Notes under the pieces: generated by a model
Database searches by the model: none
Seen by the model: the letters and a program-made list of their open reading frames with translations, nothing else
What the model was told of the DNA's origin: nothing
Translations under genes and position numbers: made by a program
Shown here: piece by piece, positions 19,512 to 28,059 of the stretch
Layout: every line of letters starts with the position of its first letter
Position numbering within the stretch: the first letter of the stretch is position 1
Source: Puniceibacterium antarcticum
GTDB lineage: Bacteria; Pseudomonadota; Alphaproteobacteria; Rhodobacterales; Rhodobacteraceae
Reading direction: 5' to 3'
DNA: 64,000 bases
Assembly: GCF_002760615.1 (NCBI RefSeq)
Contig: NZ_AWWI01000126.1
Location: 23,531-87,530, forward strand

Positions 19512-19542
19512 GACATAAAGGTTCCCACGACAGGAAGGTCAA
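19512..19542 (-). promoter_or_regulatory. MerR/CueR-type promoter upstream of cueR
   Basis: On the minus strand TTGACC (19542-19537), a 19-base spacer and TATGTC (19517-19512). The spacer contains the near-dyad ACCTTCC-N7-GGAACCT, very close to the E. coli copA operator (TTGACCTTCC...GGAAGGT). The 19-base spacer is the MerR-family hallmark, which suggests that CueR controls its own gene. Confidence 0.7.
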
Positions 19543-19549
19543 GGCCCGT

Positions 19550-20011
19550 TTACACCGGGCGCATCGCCTCGTGCAGGCGACAGCGGCTTTCTTCGCAAAG
19601 CAGCGGCAGACCCAGACGCGATGCGGCCAGAATCAGCGGCAAGATCCCCGCAGGCGAGACAAGGAAACTGGCATCAAGATAGGCCACATCGCGGTCCTGT
19701 TCCGTCGCGGTCAGAACAAAGCGGGCAAAGGCGGCCTCATCCTCGCTCAGCCGACAGACTTCGGAGGGAAGCACGCTGAGCGCGCGCCAGCCGTGACGGC
19801 GCAGCAGGCGCTGAACATCCTCAAACGCCGCGAGGCAATTGCGGGCACGATTCGACCCGAGCACGGCACACAACCCGTTCCAGACCTGCGCCTGACCGGC
19901 CTCGCCTTCCCGCCAGAGCCGCAGCATCAGGACAAGCCGCGATTCGGCAAGGCGCAGGTCGGACAGGGCCAGCGGGCGGGCGTCGGACGGGGTGAAAAAG
20001 GCGTGTTTCAT
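19550..20011 (-). CDS. hypothetical protein
   Basis: A 153-residue soluble protein starting MKHAFFTPSDARPLALSDLR, with two Arg/Leu-rich helical stretches (LAESRLVLMLRLWREGEAGQ, and later AFEDVQRLLRRHGWRALSVL) and a short C-terminal part CEESRCRLHEAMRPV. No signal peptide, membrane segment or catalytic motif is obvious. ATG 20011 is preferred to 20023 because GGA lies 7 bases before it. The gene ends 8 bases before the cueR promoter and runs in the same direction, so it may share regulation with cueR. I do not recognise a family. Confidence 0.6.
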   Translation of the reverse strand: MKHAFFTPSDARPLALSDLRLAESRLVLMLRLWREGEAGQAQVWNGLCAVLGSNRARNCLAAFEDVQRLLRRHGWRALSVLPSEVCRLSEDEAAFARFVLTATEQDRDVAYLDASFLVSPAGILPLILAASRLGLPLLCEESRCRLHEAMRPV

Positions 20012-20285
20012 ACGGCATTCCACAGCAAGGAGATGCCCGAGTTTTGCCGCGACGGGGCCAATCTGTCAATCCTGATAAATTCACTTAGGTATAAATCCGC
20101 CACGCTGACGGTGCGGTTGACATGATCTGCGGCCCGAAGCCTGTGGGAACCGTGGAGGGCGACGCAACGTTGATCCACAATACCAAACGCTCTGGACTGC
20201 AGTCTGGCACCGCTTGCTCAATGATTGGTAAACGGCCCGTTGCCCGGGACGATCAAAGTCACTTTCACCCGATTGGAGCCTGCCC

Positions 20286-20885
20286 ATGTTCGACGTCATC
20301 ACCAATTGGCTTGCCTCTATGGGCAGCCTTGGCGTCGCACTGCTGATGTTTCTGGAAAACGTCTTTCCGCCGATCCCTTCGGAACTGGTGATGCCCTTTG
20401 CGGGCTACCTGGCGGCCACCGGCGAACTCAGCTTTGCCGCCGTCGTCCTGCTGGGCACGATCGGCTCTGTGGCGGGGGCGACGCTGTGGTATTGGGTCGG
20501 GCTCTGGGCAAACGAGACACGGTTGCGCCGCTTCATCGACGCCTATGGAAAATGGCTCACCCTCTCGAACCAGGATCTGGACCGCGCGCTCGACTGGTTT
20601 CGCCGCCATGGCGCGGCTGCGGTGTTCTTTGGGCGGATGGTGCCGGGGATGCGCACGCTGATCTCTGTCCCCGCGGGTCTGACGCGTATGCCGATCACGC
20701 CATTCCTGCTCTACACCGCTCTGGGCAGCTTTCTCTGGACCACGTTTCTGGCACTGGCCGGATACCTTTTGCGCGGCCAGTTCGACCGTGTGGCGACCTG
20801 GATGAACCCGGTCACCAACGCGCTGCTGCTTCTGCTTCTGGCCGCCTATCTCTGGCGGGTCCTGCGCGGCCTGAAGCGGGGCTGA
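20286..20885 (+). CDS. DedA family membrane protein
   Basis: A 199-residue inner-membrane protein of the DedA (VTT domain) family. The marks are the N-terminal FLENVFPPIPSELVMPFAGYL and, near residue 115, FFGRMVPGMRTLISVPAGL, the conserved [F/Y]-x-x-R-x-x-P-x-x-R motif. Four to five hydrophobic segments are visible. DedA proteins are implicated in lipid (undecaprenyl phosphate or phospholipid) scrambling and in membrane stress tolerance. The closely convergent rlmN gene ends 6 bases after its stop. The 260 bases upstream (20024-20285) show no gene. Confidence 0.92.
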   Translation: MFDVITNWLASMGSLGVALLMFLENVFPPIPSELVMPFAGYLAATGELSFAAVVLLGTIGSVAGATLWYWVGLWANETRLRRFIDAYGKWLTLSNQDLDRALDWFRRHGAAAVFFGRMVPGMRTLISVPAGLTRMPITPFLLYTALGSFLWTTFLALAGYLLRGQFDRVATWMNPVTNALLLLLLAAYLWRVLRGLKRG

Positions 20886-20891
20886 GCCCCC

Positions 20892-22070
20892 TCAGCCCTG
20901 AGCGGTTTCCGCAGCGATCTGCGCGCGCGACTTGCGTGCACGTTCGGTCGCAGATTTCAGCTGACCACAGGCGGCCATGATATCCTCGCCGCGCGGGGTG
21001 CGGATCGGGCTGGCATAGCCGGCATGATAAAGGATGTCGGCAAAGGCGTGGATGCGGTTGCCCGAGGAGCGTTCGTACGGTGCACCCGGCCATTCGTTGA
21101 ACGGGATCAGGTTGATCTTGGCCGGAATCCCCTCGATCAGCTTGACCAGCCGACGGGCATCCTCGTCCGAATCGTTCACACCCTTGAGCATCACGTATTC
21201 AAAGGTGATCCGCTCGGAATTCGAAACCTTGGGGTATTCGCGCAGGGCGCTCAGCAGCGTCTCGATGTTCCAGCGCTTGTTGATCGGCACCAGCTTGTCG
21301 CGCACCTCGTCCGTGGTGGCGTGAAAGGACACCGCCAGCAGACAGCCAATTTCCTGCGCGGTCTTGGCAATTTCGGGCACCACACCGCTGGTCGACAGGG
21401 TGATGCGGCGACGGCTCAGGGAAATCCCCTCGGGGTCCATGGCGATCTTCATGCCGTCGCGCACGTTGTCAAAGTTGTAGAGCGGCTCGCCCATCCCCAT
21501 CAGCACAATGTTGGACAGCAGGCGCGTCTCGTTCTTGGGCGCGCCCTGCTCGGGCCATTCGCCCAGATCGTCCCGCGCCAGCATGATCTGGCCGACGATT
21601 TCACCTGCCGTCAGATTGCGCACCAGCTTTTGCGTACCAGTGTGGCAGAACGAACAGGTCAGCGTGCACCCCACCTGCGAGGAAATGCACAGGGTGCCGC
21701 GATCCTCTTCGGGGATATAGACCACCTCGACCTCATGACCGCCGGCGATCCGCACCAGATATTTGCGCGTCCCGTCCGAGGACACCTGCTTCGAGACGAT
21801 CTCGGGCAGGGAGATGATAAAATTCTCGGCCAGCTTGGCGCGGAAGTCCTTGGCAAGGTTGGTCATCGATTCGAAATCGCGCACACCCCAGTGATAGACC
21901 CACTGCCAGACCTGATTGACCCGCATCTTGATCTGCTTTTCGGGCGTGCCGATGGCGCGCAGCGCCTCAGCCATGGCAGGCCGCGTCAGCCCGACAAGGT
22001 TCACAGGCCCCTCCGCCATCTTGCGGGGGATCGTCATCACGTCCTGGGTAATCGGCACCGAAGCAGACAT
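20892..22070 (-). CDS. rlmN: 23S rRNA (adenine-2503-C2)/tRNA methyltransferase RlmN
   Basis: A 392-residue radical-SAM enzyme that methylates A2503 of 23S rRNA and A37 of some tRNAs. The iron-sulfur cysteines are in [12 protein letters not shown] (C-x3-C-x2-C) near residue 135, the GGE-like SAM site includes [17 protein letters not shown], and the catalytic cysteine lies in MAACGQLKS near the C-terminus; the other catalytic cysteine position cannot be placed with confidence. Length fits the alphaproteobacterial form, which has an N-terminal extension of about 30 residues over E. coli. It appears monocistronic. Confidence 0.96.
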   Translation of the reverse strand: MSASVPITQDVMTIPRKMAEGPVNLVGLTRPAMAEALRAIGTPEKQIKMRVNQVWQWVYHWGVRDFESMTNLAKDFRAKLAENFIISLPEIVSKQVSSDGTRKYLVRIAGGHEVEVVYIPEEDRGTLCISSQVGCTLTCSFCHTGTQKLVRNLTAGEIVGQIMLARDDLGEWPEQGAPKNETRLLSNIVLMGMGEPLYNFDNVRDGMKIAMDPEGISLSRRRITLSTSGVVPEIAKTAQEIGCLLAVSFHATTDEVRDKLVPINKRWNIETLLSALREYPKVSNSERITFEYVMLKGVNDSDEDARRLVKLIEGIPAKINLIPFNEWPGAPYERSSGNRIHAFADILYHAGYASPIRTPRGEDIMAACGQLKSATERARKSRAQIAAETAQG

Positions 22071-22131
22071 CGCACATCATCCTAAGTCAGAAGAGCGTCT
22101 CATACAGGATTCGCCCGGGATTGCCAAAAGC

Positions 22132-22159
22132 AAAAAGATCGGCACCCTTGGCACCGATC
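22132..22159 (-). terminator. terminator after the IalB-like gene
   Basis: Read on the minus strand: GATCGGTGCC-AAG-GGTGCCGATC followed by TTTTTG. The ten-pair stem includes two G-T pairs. It lies 60 bases downstream of the stop at 22220 and separates that gene from rlmN, which runs in the same direction. Confidence 0.8.
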
Positions 22160-22219
22160 CCCTGCTTCTCATCTTTCAAATACGCCGGGGGTATTGGGGC
22201 CGTGCACCCATGCGGCAGA

Positions 22220-22750
22220 TCAGCTTGAACAGCGCTTTTCTGCATCCCCTACAGCGGCAGTAAAGCCCAGCAACGAGAACGTATCCTTGGTCTGCGTCCC
22301 GCGACCAGACCGTGCTGTCAGCGTTGTATCAGAGCCGCGCTTCATCGCGGCAATCAGTTTCGCATCATCTGCCGGAGTAGCAGGCCAAGCCCAATCACCC
22401 TCGGTGAAGAGTTCGAACTCAGTGCCGCCCACATTCACGTTCACAGTCGATCCGTCCGCGAACGGATAACCGCCTGTAAAGGCGACCTGTCCCGCCACAT
22501 TGGCCCCAGGACGATAGAATACCATCAGCAAGATCTCGCCCCGCGTCACCGCAACAACGCGTCCGTCCTTGGTGTTCACGCTTTCTTTGTAGGTAGTCAC
22601 CGCCCAGCATTCGCGCGGATCATTGCCCTCGAACACCGACCAGTCGGTCATCGCGTCCACGCGGTTCGTGCTCGCGTTCTGCGCAATCGCCGTCCCGGCA
22701 ACCAGTACCAGCGCGGCCCCAGCGATCATGCGGCCCAAAAATGATGTCAT
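22220..22750 (-). CDS. invasion-associated locus B (IalB) family protein
   Basis: A 176-residue exported protein with a signal peptide of 23 residues (MIAGAALVLVAGTAIAQ). The mature part shows the IalB pattern: WSVFEGNDPRECWAVTTY with the conserved Cys, LMVFYRPGANVAGQVAFTGGYPF, FELFTEGDWAWPATPADDAKLIAAMKRG, and a C-terminal Cys in EKRCSS probably bonded to the first. The name comes from Bartonella; in free-living Rhodobacteraceae the proteins are common and their role is unknown, with no implication of invasion. It is divergent from the asparaginase gene. Confidence 0.85.
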   Translation of the reverse strand: MTSFLGRMIAGAALVLVAGTAIAQNASTNRVDAMTDWSVFEGNDPRECWAVTTYKESVNTKDGRVVAVTRGEILLMVFYRPGANVAGQVAFTGGYPFADGSTVNVNVGGTEFELFTEGDWAWPATPADDAKLIAAMKRGSDTTLTARSGRGTQTKDTFSLLGFTAAVGDAEKRCSS

Positions 22751-22917
22751 ACGCGCAGCCTCCAGCTGTCTACAGCCTCAATATCCATGGTTGCGCCCTT
22801 GGTGGTCCGGCTTATGCTGCCACGCAACCGTTTTTGTCTCGACGGGCAGAGGTTAGCCTGAAATACGGGCTGCGTGAAAGCCCCGTTGGCAGATAATCGC
22901 TTGTTTGTGAGGACCAG

Positions 22918-23919
22918 ATGACCCCCATGCCCGCCCCCCTTGCCGAAATCTGGCGTGGACCCTTCGCAGAAAGCCTGCACTTCGGTCACGCGGTGATCTG
23001 CGGAGCCGATGGTGAGATCACAGATTGCTGGGGTGATCCGCAGGCTGTGGTACTGCCGCGCAGTTCGGCCAAGATGATCCAGGCGCTGCCACTGGTCACC
23101 TCCGGCGCCGCCGATTCGCGTGGACTCAGCGAACGCCAGCTCGCGCTGGCATGTGCTTCGCATCAGGGCGCGACGATCCATGTGGAGGCGGTCCAGAATT
23201 GGCTCCGGGACCTCGGCCTGACCGACACCGATCTGCGCTGCGGCCCCGAAATGACCCGCGACAGGGATCTGGCACGCGAGATGATCAAGAATGACGACAC
23301 GCCCTGCCAGTGGCATAATAACTGCTCGGGCAAACATTCCGGCTTTCTGACACTCAACCAGCATCTTGGAGGTGGGCCAGAATATGTGCAGCCGGACCAC
23401 CCGGTGCAGCAGGCCTGCCTTGATTCTTTTGAGACAGTGACGGCGCAATCCAGCCCTGGCTATGGCATTGATGGTTGCTCGGCCCCCAACTTTGCTACGA
23501 CGATGCACGGTATGGCCCGGGCCATGTCCTTTTTTGCTACGGCGCATGACCGGTCCGACAGCCTCAGCAGGGCTGCGGCCCGGCTGGCGGCTGCGATGTA
23601 TGCGTTTCCCGAAATGGTCGCGGGCGAGGGGCGGGCCTGCACCCTGCTGATGCGCGCCGCCAAGGAGCCGGTGGCCCTAAAGACTGGCGCGGAGGGGTAT
23701 TTTATTGCAATCCTTCCAAAGCGTGGGCTTGGGGTAGCGCTTAAGGTGCAGGACGGGGCAACCCGCGCTTCTGAATGTGCCATTGCGGCCTTGTTGGTGC
23801 GCATGGGCGTTGTGGAGGCGCAGGATCCGTCTGTGGTGCAGTTCCTAAACCCGGACATCGTAAATCGCCGGGGCATCGTCACAGGGCAGATTCGTCCCGC
23901 CGCCGATCTGATGCATTGA
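22918..23919 (+). CDS. asparaginase (thermolabile L-asparaginase II, rhizobial type)
   Basis: A 333-residue protein of the rhizobial asparaginase family, unrelated to E. coli AnsA/AnsB. It hydrolyses L-asparagine to aspartate and ammonia. The Ser-x-x-Lys pair is visible in LPRSSAKMIQALP near residue 50, and the second conserved block is NNCSGKHSGFLTLNQHL near residue 140, with YGIDGCSAPNFA next. GTGAGGACC sits before the ATG, which fixes the start. The convergent serB gene is separated by two hairpins. In rhizobia the enzyme is used for growth on asparagine. Confidence 0.9.
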   Translation: MTPMPAPLAEIWRGPFAESLHFGHAVICGADGEITDCWGDPQAVVLPRSSAKMIQALPLVTSGAADSRGLSERQLALACASHQGATIHVEAVQNWLRDLGLTDTDLRCGPEMTRDRDLAREMIKNDDTPCQWHNNCSGKHSGFLTLNQHLGGGPEYVQPDHPVQQACLDSFETVTAQSSPGYGIDGCSAPNFATTMHGMARAMSFFATAHDRSDSLSRAAARLAAAMYAFPEMVAGEGRACTLLMRAAKEPVALKTGAEGYFIAILPKRGLGVALKVQDGATRASECAIAALLVRMGVVEAQDPSVVQFLNPDIVNRRGIVTGQIRPAADLMH

Positions 23920-23934
23920 CCGAAGAGATGGCAC

Positions 23935-23984
23935 GCCAAGAGTTTTACTCAAAACTCTTGGCAAAACTTTTCTGGAAAGTTTTG
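23935..23984. terminator. two tandem perfect hairpins between convergent asparaginase and serB genes
   Basis: GCCAAGAGTTTT-ACTC-AAAACTCTTGGC (23935-23962, 12-bp perfect stem), followed at once by CAAAACTTT-TCTGG-AAAGTTTTG (23962-23984, 9-bp perfect stem). Both are A/T-rich at the loop side and could end transcripts from either strand. Confidence 0.75.
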
Positions 23985-23999
23985 TGTTTGCGCCGATGG

Positions 24000-24869
24000 T
24001 CAGGTCACAAAATCGGATCTGGCATATCCTTGCAGGAACAGCAGCGCCGTTAGATCCCCATGGTTCACGCGCACAGCACATTGTGCCTGAACGGAGGGCT
24101 TGGCATGCAGCGCTACACCTGTTCCGGCGCGGCCCAACATACCCAAATCATTTGCGCCATCTCCCGCAGCGATCACATCGGCCTCGGTGATGCCAAGTTG
24201 CGCCGTAATCTCCTCCAGCGCCCGCACTTTGGCTTCGCGGCCCAGGATAGGCTGCTCGACAGCCCCGGTCAGAACACCGCCTGCAGCCATCAACGTGTTG
24301 GCCCGGTGTTCGTCAAACCCCAATCGGCTGGCAATCGCTCTGGTAAAGGCCGTGAATCCGCCCGACACCAGCGCTGTATATGCGCCCCGTGCCTTCATTG
24401 TGGCCAGCAGCTCAGCGCCTCCGGGCATCAGCGTGATTCGCGTCTCAAGTACATCCTCAATCACGCTTTCGGACAGGCCTTTCAGCAGGCCTACCCGCTC
24501 GGTCAGCGCGCCTTCAAAATCCAGTTCGCCGTTCATTGCGCGTGCTGTGATGTCGCGCACCTGTGCGCCGACACCGGCTACCTCAGCGAGCTCATCAATG
24601 CACTCCTGCTGAATCATCGTACTGTCCATATCGGCCAGAAGCATCTTCTTGGTACGACCCTTTGAGGGCTGCACCACCAGATCCACGGACAAATCCTGCA
24701 GATCCTGCCAAACATCCCACAAATTTACCGGCATTTCGCCAAGGCCGAACTCCGCCGCCTCGTCTGGAGCGAGCCAGACTGCATCCCCGCCGCCCCAAGC
24801 GTTGCGCAGTGAATCGATCAGGGCGGGGTCCAGCGCACCTGGGCGCGCGATGAGAGTGACTGTGAACAT
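24000..24869 (-). CDS. serB: phosphoserine phosphatase
   Basis: A 289-residue HAD-family enzyme doing the last step of serine synthesis. The nucleophile motif is LLADMDSTMI (DxDxT) near residue 80, motif II is VSGGFTAF, and the metal motif is AAGDGANDLGML near residue 245. The N-terminal 75 residues form the regulatory-type extension typical of SerB. Starts at 24869 and 24875 are possible; 24869 gives better spacing to GGA. It is divergent from serC-serA, so all three dedicated serine genes are clustered; the close divergent spacing (about 158 bases) allows common control. Confidence 0.95.
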   Translation of the reverse strand: MFTVTLIARPGALDPALIDSLRNAWGGGDAVWLAPDEAAEFGLGEMPVNLWDVWQDLQDLSVDLVVQPSKGRTKKMLLADMDSTMIQQECIDELAEVAGVGAQVRDITARAMNGELDFEGALTERVGLLKGLSESVIEDVLETRITLMPGGAELLATMKARGAYTALVSGGFTAFTRAIASRLGFDEHRANTLMAAGGVLTGAVEQPILGREAKVRALEEITAQLGITEADVIAAGDGANDLGMLGRAGTGVALHAKPSVQAQCAVRVNHGDLTALLFLQGYARSDFVT

Positions 24870-24970
24870 GGGCATGTTTCCGATCGTAGCCGTCGCGCGT
24901 CGCGAATTCCATATGATGCGGCGCAATACCGTCATTTATGGGATTGTGGAACCGCGAATTGGCCCTTAGA

Positions 24971-25023
24971 CGCGTCGATGGGACACCCTTCCCCAACGAA
25001 GGGCGCTTATCTGGAAGGATAGC
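24971..25023 (+). ncRNA. serC leader RNA motif (putative cis-regulatory RNA)
   Basis: Directly before serC are two hairpins: CCCTTC-CCCAAC-GAAGGG (24986-25003) and GCTTATC-TGGAAG-GATAGC (25005-25023, one bulge). The second ends 4 bases before the ATG and holds the ribosome binding site in its loop. Sequence and position match what I remember of the serC motif described from comparative genomics in Rhodobacterales. Its ligand, if any, is not established. Confidence 0.7.
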
Positions 25024-25027
25024 ACAA

Positions 25028-26182
25028 ATGGCTATTGAACACCCGGCAACGCGGCCGGCCAACCCGCGTTTCTCTTCTGGCCCCTGCGCCAAAATCCCCA
25101 CATTCTCGCTCGACCTGCTTGCTGACGCGCCTCTGGGCCGCTCGCACCGGGCCGCTGTCGGCAAGGCCAAGCTCAAGGCGGCCATCGACGGCACACGCGA
25201 GATCCTGAACATTCCCGCCGATTACCGCATCGGCATCGTGCCTGCCTCGGACACCGGCGCGGTCGAGATGGCCATGTGGTCGATGCTCGGCGCCCGCCCC
25301 GCGACCATGGTCGCCTGGGAAAGCTTTGGCGCGGGCTGGGTCACCGACGTGGTCAAGCAGCTCAAGATCGAAGCCGAGGTCAAGACCGCCGATTACGGTC
25401 AGATCGTCGATATGGCCGCTGTGGATTACGACACTGATGTCGTCTTTACCTGGAACGGCACCACCTCGGGCGTGCGCATGCCGCATGGCGACATGATCCC
25501 CGCCGACCGCGCGGGTCTGACCATCTGCGACGCCACCTCGGCCGCGTTTGCGCAGGACCTGCCCTGGGACAAGCTCGACGTGACCACCTTCTCCTGGCAG
25601 AAGGTTCTGGGCGGCGAAGCGGCGCACGGCATCATCGTCCTGTCGCCCCGCGCGGTCGAACGGCTCGAAAGCTACACCCCCGCCTGGCCCCTGCCCAAGA
25701 TCTTCCGTATGACCAAAGGCGGCAAGCTGATCGAAGGCATCTTTGTCGGTGAGACCATCAACACGCCGTCGATGCTCGCGGTCGAGGATTACCTCGTCGC
25801 TCTGGACTGGGCACGCTCGGTCGGTGGTCTGAACGGGCTCATGGCCCGCGCCGATGCCAATGCACAGGCGATCTGGGATTTCTGCGCCGCCAACGACTGG
25901 ATCGCGAATCTGGCCGAGCAGGATGCGACCCGCTCGAACACCTCCGTCTGCCTCAAGTTCACCGATGCGCGCATCACCGATGGCGCCATCTTTGCCAAGG
26001 CCGTTGCCAAGCGGCTTGAAGCCGAAGGCGTGGCACTGGACATCGGCGCCTATCGCGATGCACCTGCCGGTCTGCGGATCTGGTGCGGTGGCACGGTGGA
26101 AACGGCGGACATTCAGGCGCTTCTGCCCTGGCTTGACTGGGCGTTCCACGCCGAGATCGAAAAGCTGGCCCAAGCCGCCTGA
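25028..26182 (+). CDS. serC: phosphoserine aminotransferase
   Basis: A 384-residue class V PLP aminotransferase, converting 3-phosphohydroxypyruvate and glutamate to phosphoserine. It is of the alphaproteobacterial type, starting with [15 protein letters not shown]. The PLP lysine lies in [15 protein letters not shown] near residue 197, and [24 protein letters not shown] phosphate-binding sequence near residue 65-80 is conserved ([20 protein letters not shown]). ATG 25028 is preceded by GGAAGGA inside the leader hairpin. serA follows after 76 bases with a hairpin between them. Confidence 0.95.
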   Translation: MAIEHPATRPANPRFSSGPCAKIPTFSLDLLADAPLGRSHRAAVGKAKLKAAIDGTREILNIPADYRIGIVPASDTGAVEMAMWSMLGARPATMVAWESFGAGWVTDVVKQLKIEAEVKTADYGQIVDMAAVDYDTDVVFTWNGTTSGVRMPHGDMIPADRAGLTICDATSAAFAQDLPWDKLDVTTFSWQKVLGGEAAHGIIVLSPRAVERLESYTPAWPLPKIFRMTKGGKLIEGIFVGETINTPSMLAVEDYLVALDWARSVGGLNGLMARADANAQAIWDFCAANDWIANLAEQDATRSNTSVCLKFTDARITDGAIFAKAVAKRLEAEGVALDIGAYRDAPAGLRIWCGGTVETADIQALLPWLDWAFHAEIEKLAQAA

Positions 26183-26183
26183 T

Positions 26184-26209
26184 CCAGAATTTTCTGCGAA
26201 AATTCTTGG
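26184..26209 (+). other. inverted repeat between serC and serA
   Basis: AGAATTTT-CTGCG-AAAATTCT, a perfect 8-bp stem (26186-26206) flanked by CC and TGG. No T tract follows. It may act as a partial terminator or RNA processing site. It resembles the two hairpins at 23935-23984 in layout (A/T core, TCTTGG end). Confidence 0.6.
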
Positions 26210-26258
26210 GCCCCGCGTGTGGCCCAAGCCTTTCCCTGTTTTTTGAAGGACCATCACC

Positions 26259-27854
26259 ATGGCCCCCCGCGTACTCATCTCTGACGAACTTTCCGAAGCC
26301 GCCGTACAGATCTTCCGTGATCGCGGCATCGACGTCGATTTCCAGCCCGATCTGGGCAAGGACAAGGACAAGCTGGCCGAAGTCATCGGCCAGTATGACG
26401 GCCTTGCCATCCGTTCGGCCACCAAGGTCACGGAAAAGATCCTTGCCGCCGCGACCAACCTGAAGGTCATCGGCCGCGCCGGGATCGGTGTCGACAACGT
26501 CGACCGTGACGCCGCCTCTAAAAAGGGTGTGATCGTCATGAACACGCCTTTCGGCAACATGATCACCACCGCCGAACATGCCATCGCGATGATGTTCGCC
26601 GTGGCCCGCCAGATCCCCGAGGCTTCTGCCTCGACCCATGCCGGCAAATGGGAAAAGTCCAAGTTCATGGGCGTCGAGCTGACCGGCAAGACGCTGGGCG
26701 TGATCGGTGCCGGCAACATCGGTGGCATCGTCTGCGACCGGGCCCGTGGCCTCAAGATGAAAGTGGCCGCCTATGACCCCTTCCTCAGCCAGGAAAAAGC
26801 CGACAAGATGGGCGTCGAAAAGGTCGAGCTGGATGAACTGCTCGCCCGCGCCGATTTCATCACGCTGCACGTGCCGCTGACCGAAACGACCAAGAACATC
26901 CTGAGCCGCGAGAACCTTGAAAAGACCAAGACTGGCGTGCGCATCATCAACTGTGCCCGTGGCGGTCTGGTCGACGAACAGGCGCTGGCGGATCTGCTGA
27001 CCTCTGGCCATGTGGCTGGCGCGGCCTTTGACGTCTTCGCGCAGGAACCGGCCAAGGAAAATGCACTGTTCAACCTGCCCAACGTGGTCTGCACGCCGCA
27101 CCTTGGCGCCGCGACCAGTGAAGCACAGGAAAACGTCGCCCTGCAGGTCGCCGAGCAGATGTCGGATTACCTTCTGACCGGCGCCGTGACCAACGCGCTC
27201 AACATGCCGTCGGTGACCGCAGAAGAGGCCAAGGTCATGGGCCCCTGGATCAAGCTGGCCGATCATTTGGGCAGCTTCATCGGGCAGATGACGGATGAGC
27301 CGATCAAGGCGATCAACATCCTGTATGATGGCACCGTGTCCGAAATGAACCTTGCGGCCCTGAACTGTTCGGTGATTGCTGGCATCATGAAGCGCGCCAA
27401 TCCGGATGTGAACATGGTTTCTGCCCCGGTCATCGCGGCAGAACGCGGTGTGAAGATTTCGACCACCAATCAGGCCAAGTCGGGCGCCTTTGACGGGTAT
27501 ATCAAGGTTACCGTTGTGACTGCGAAGCGCGAGCGTTCTGTTGCCGGTACGGTGTTCAGCGATGGCAAGCCGCGTTTCATCCAGATCAAGGGCATTAACA
27601 TCGACGCTGAGGTCGGCGCGCACATGCTTTATACCACAAACGAAGACGTGCCGGGCATCATTGGTATGCTGGGCATGACCATGGGCGAGAATGGCGTGAA
27701 CATTGCCAACTTCACCCTCGGCCGGTCCGCGGCAAAGGGTGAGGCGATCGCCCTGCTTTACGTCGATGATGTGGTGCCTGCGAGTGTGATCGGCAAGCTG
27801 GAAAAGACCGGCCTGTTCCAGCAGGTCAAGCCTTTGGCCTTTGATGTTGCCTGA
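26259..27854 (+). CDS. serA: D-3-phosphoglycerate dehydrogenase
   Basis: A 531-residue, long-form (type 1) PGDH, the first enzyme of serine synthesis. The NAD site is GVIGAGNIGGIV near residue 150, the catalytic Arg, Glu and His appear in NCARGGLVDE, DVFAQEPAKE and CTPHLGAATSEA, an intervening domain follows, and a C-terminal ACT domain contains DVPGIIGMLGMTMGENGVNI, a serine-sensing fold. This form is typically feedback-inhibited by serine or otherwise controlled through ACT. AAGGACC precedes the ATG. A terminator lies 30 bases after the stop. Confidence 0.97.
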   Translation: MAPRVLISDELSEAAVQIFRDRGIDVDFQPDLGKDKDKLAEVIGQYDGLAIRSATKVTEKILAAATNLKVIGRAGIGVDNVDRDAASKKGVIVMNTPFGNMITTAEHAIAMMFAVARQIPEASASTHAGKWEKSKFMGVELTGKTLGVIGAGNIGGIVCDRARGLKMKVAAYDPFLSQEKADKMGVEKVELDELLARADFITLHVPLTETTKNILSRENLEKTKTGVRIINCARGGLVDEQALADLLTSGHVAGAAFDVFAQEPAKENALFNLPNVVCTPHLGAATSEAQENVALQVAEQMSDYLLTGAVTNALNMPSVTAEEAKVMGPWIKLADHLGSFIGQMTDEPIKAINILYDGTVSEMNLAALNCSVIAGIMKRANPDVNMVSAPVIAAERGVKISTTNQAKSGAFDGYIKVTVVTAKRERSVAGTVFSDGKPRFIQIKGINIDAEVGAHMLYTTNEDVPGIIGMLGMTMGENGVNIANFTLGRSAAKGEAIALLYVDDVVPASVIGKLEKTGLFQQVKPLAFDVA

Positions 27855-27884
27855 CTGGGCAGATTTCTGAGCAGACAAGTGAAT

Positions 27885-27915
27885 GGGGCGCGCCTAAGGA
27901 TCGGTGCGCCCCTTT
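27885..27915 (+). terminator. terminator after serA
   Basis: GGGGCGC (27885-27891) pairs with GCGCCCC (27906-27912), followed by TTT. The 14-base loop is long, so termination may be moderate. Confidence 0.6.
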
Positions 27916-28059
27916 GAATTTGGTCGCTCGACGTCACCCGGCGAAGCGTGCTTCCCCAAGTCTTCTTGATTGTTGAACAGGTTCCGTTTCTCTTGGGGCT
28001 GCAATGGAATAGGTTTCTCACAAACAGAATTTTTCACATCCAGATCTTAGAGGACTCAC

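Noticed and set aside
22220..22750. Virulence role for the IalB-like protein
   Set aside because: The name comes from Bartonella; the family is widespread in free-living marine bacteria and nothing else in the window suggests host invasion.
25974..27878. Reverse-strand open frame of 634 codons opposite serA
   Set aside because: Antisense shadow; His/Asp/Gly-rich composition typical of GC-rich reverse frames.
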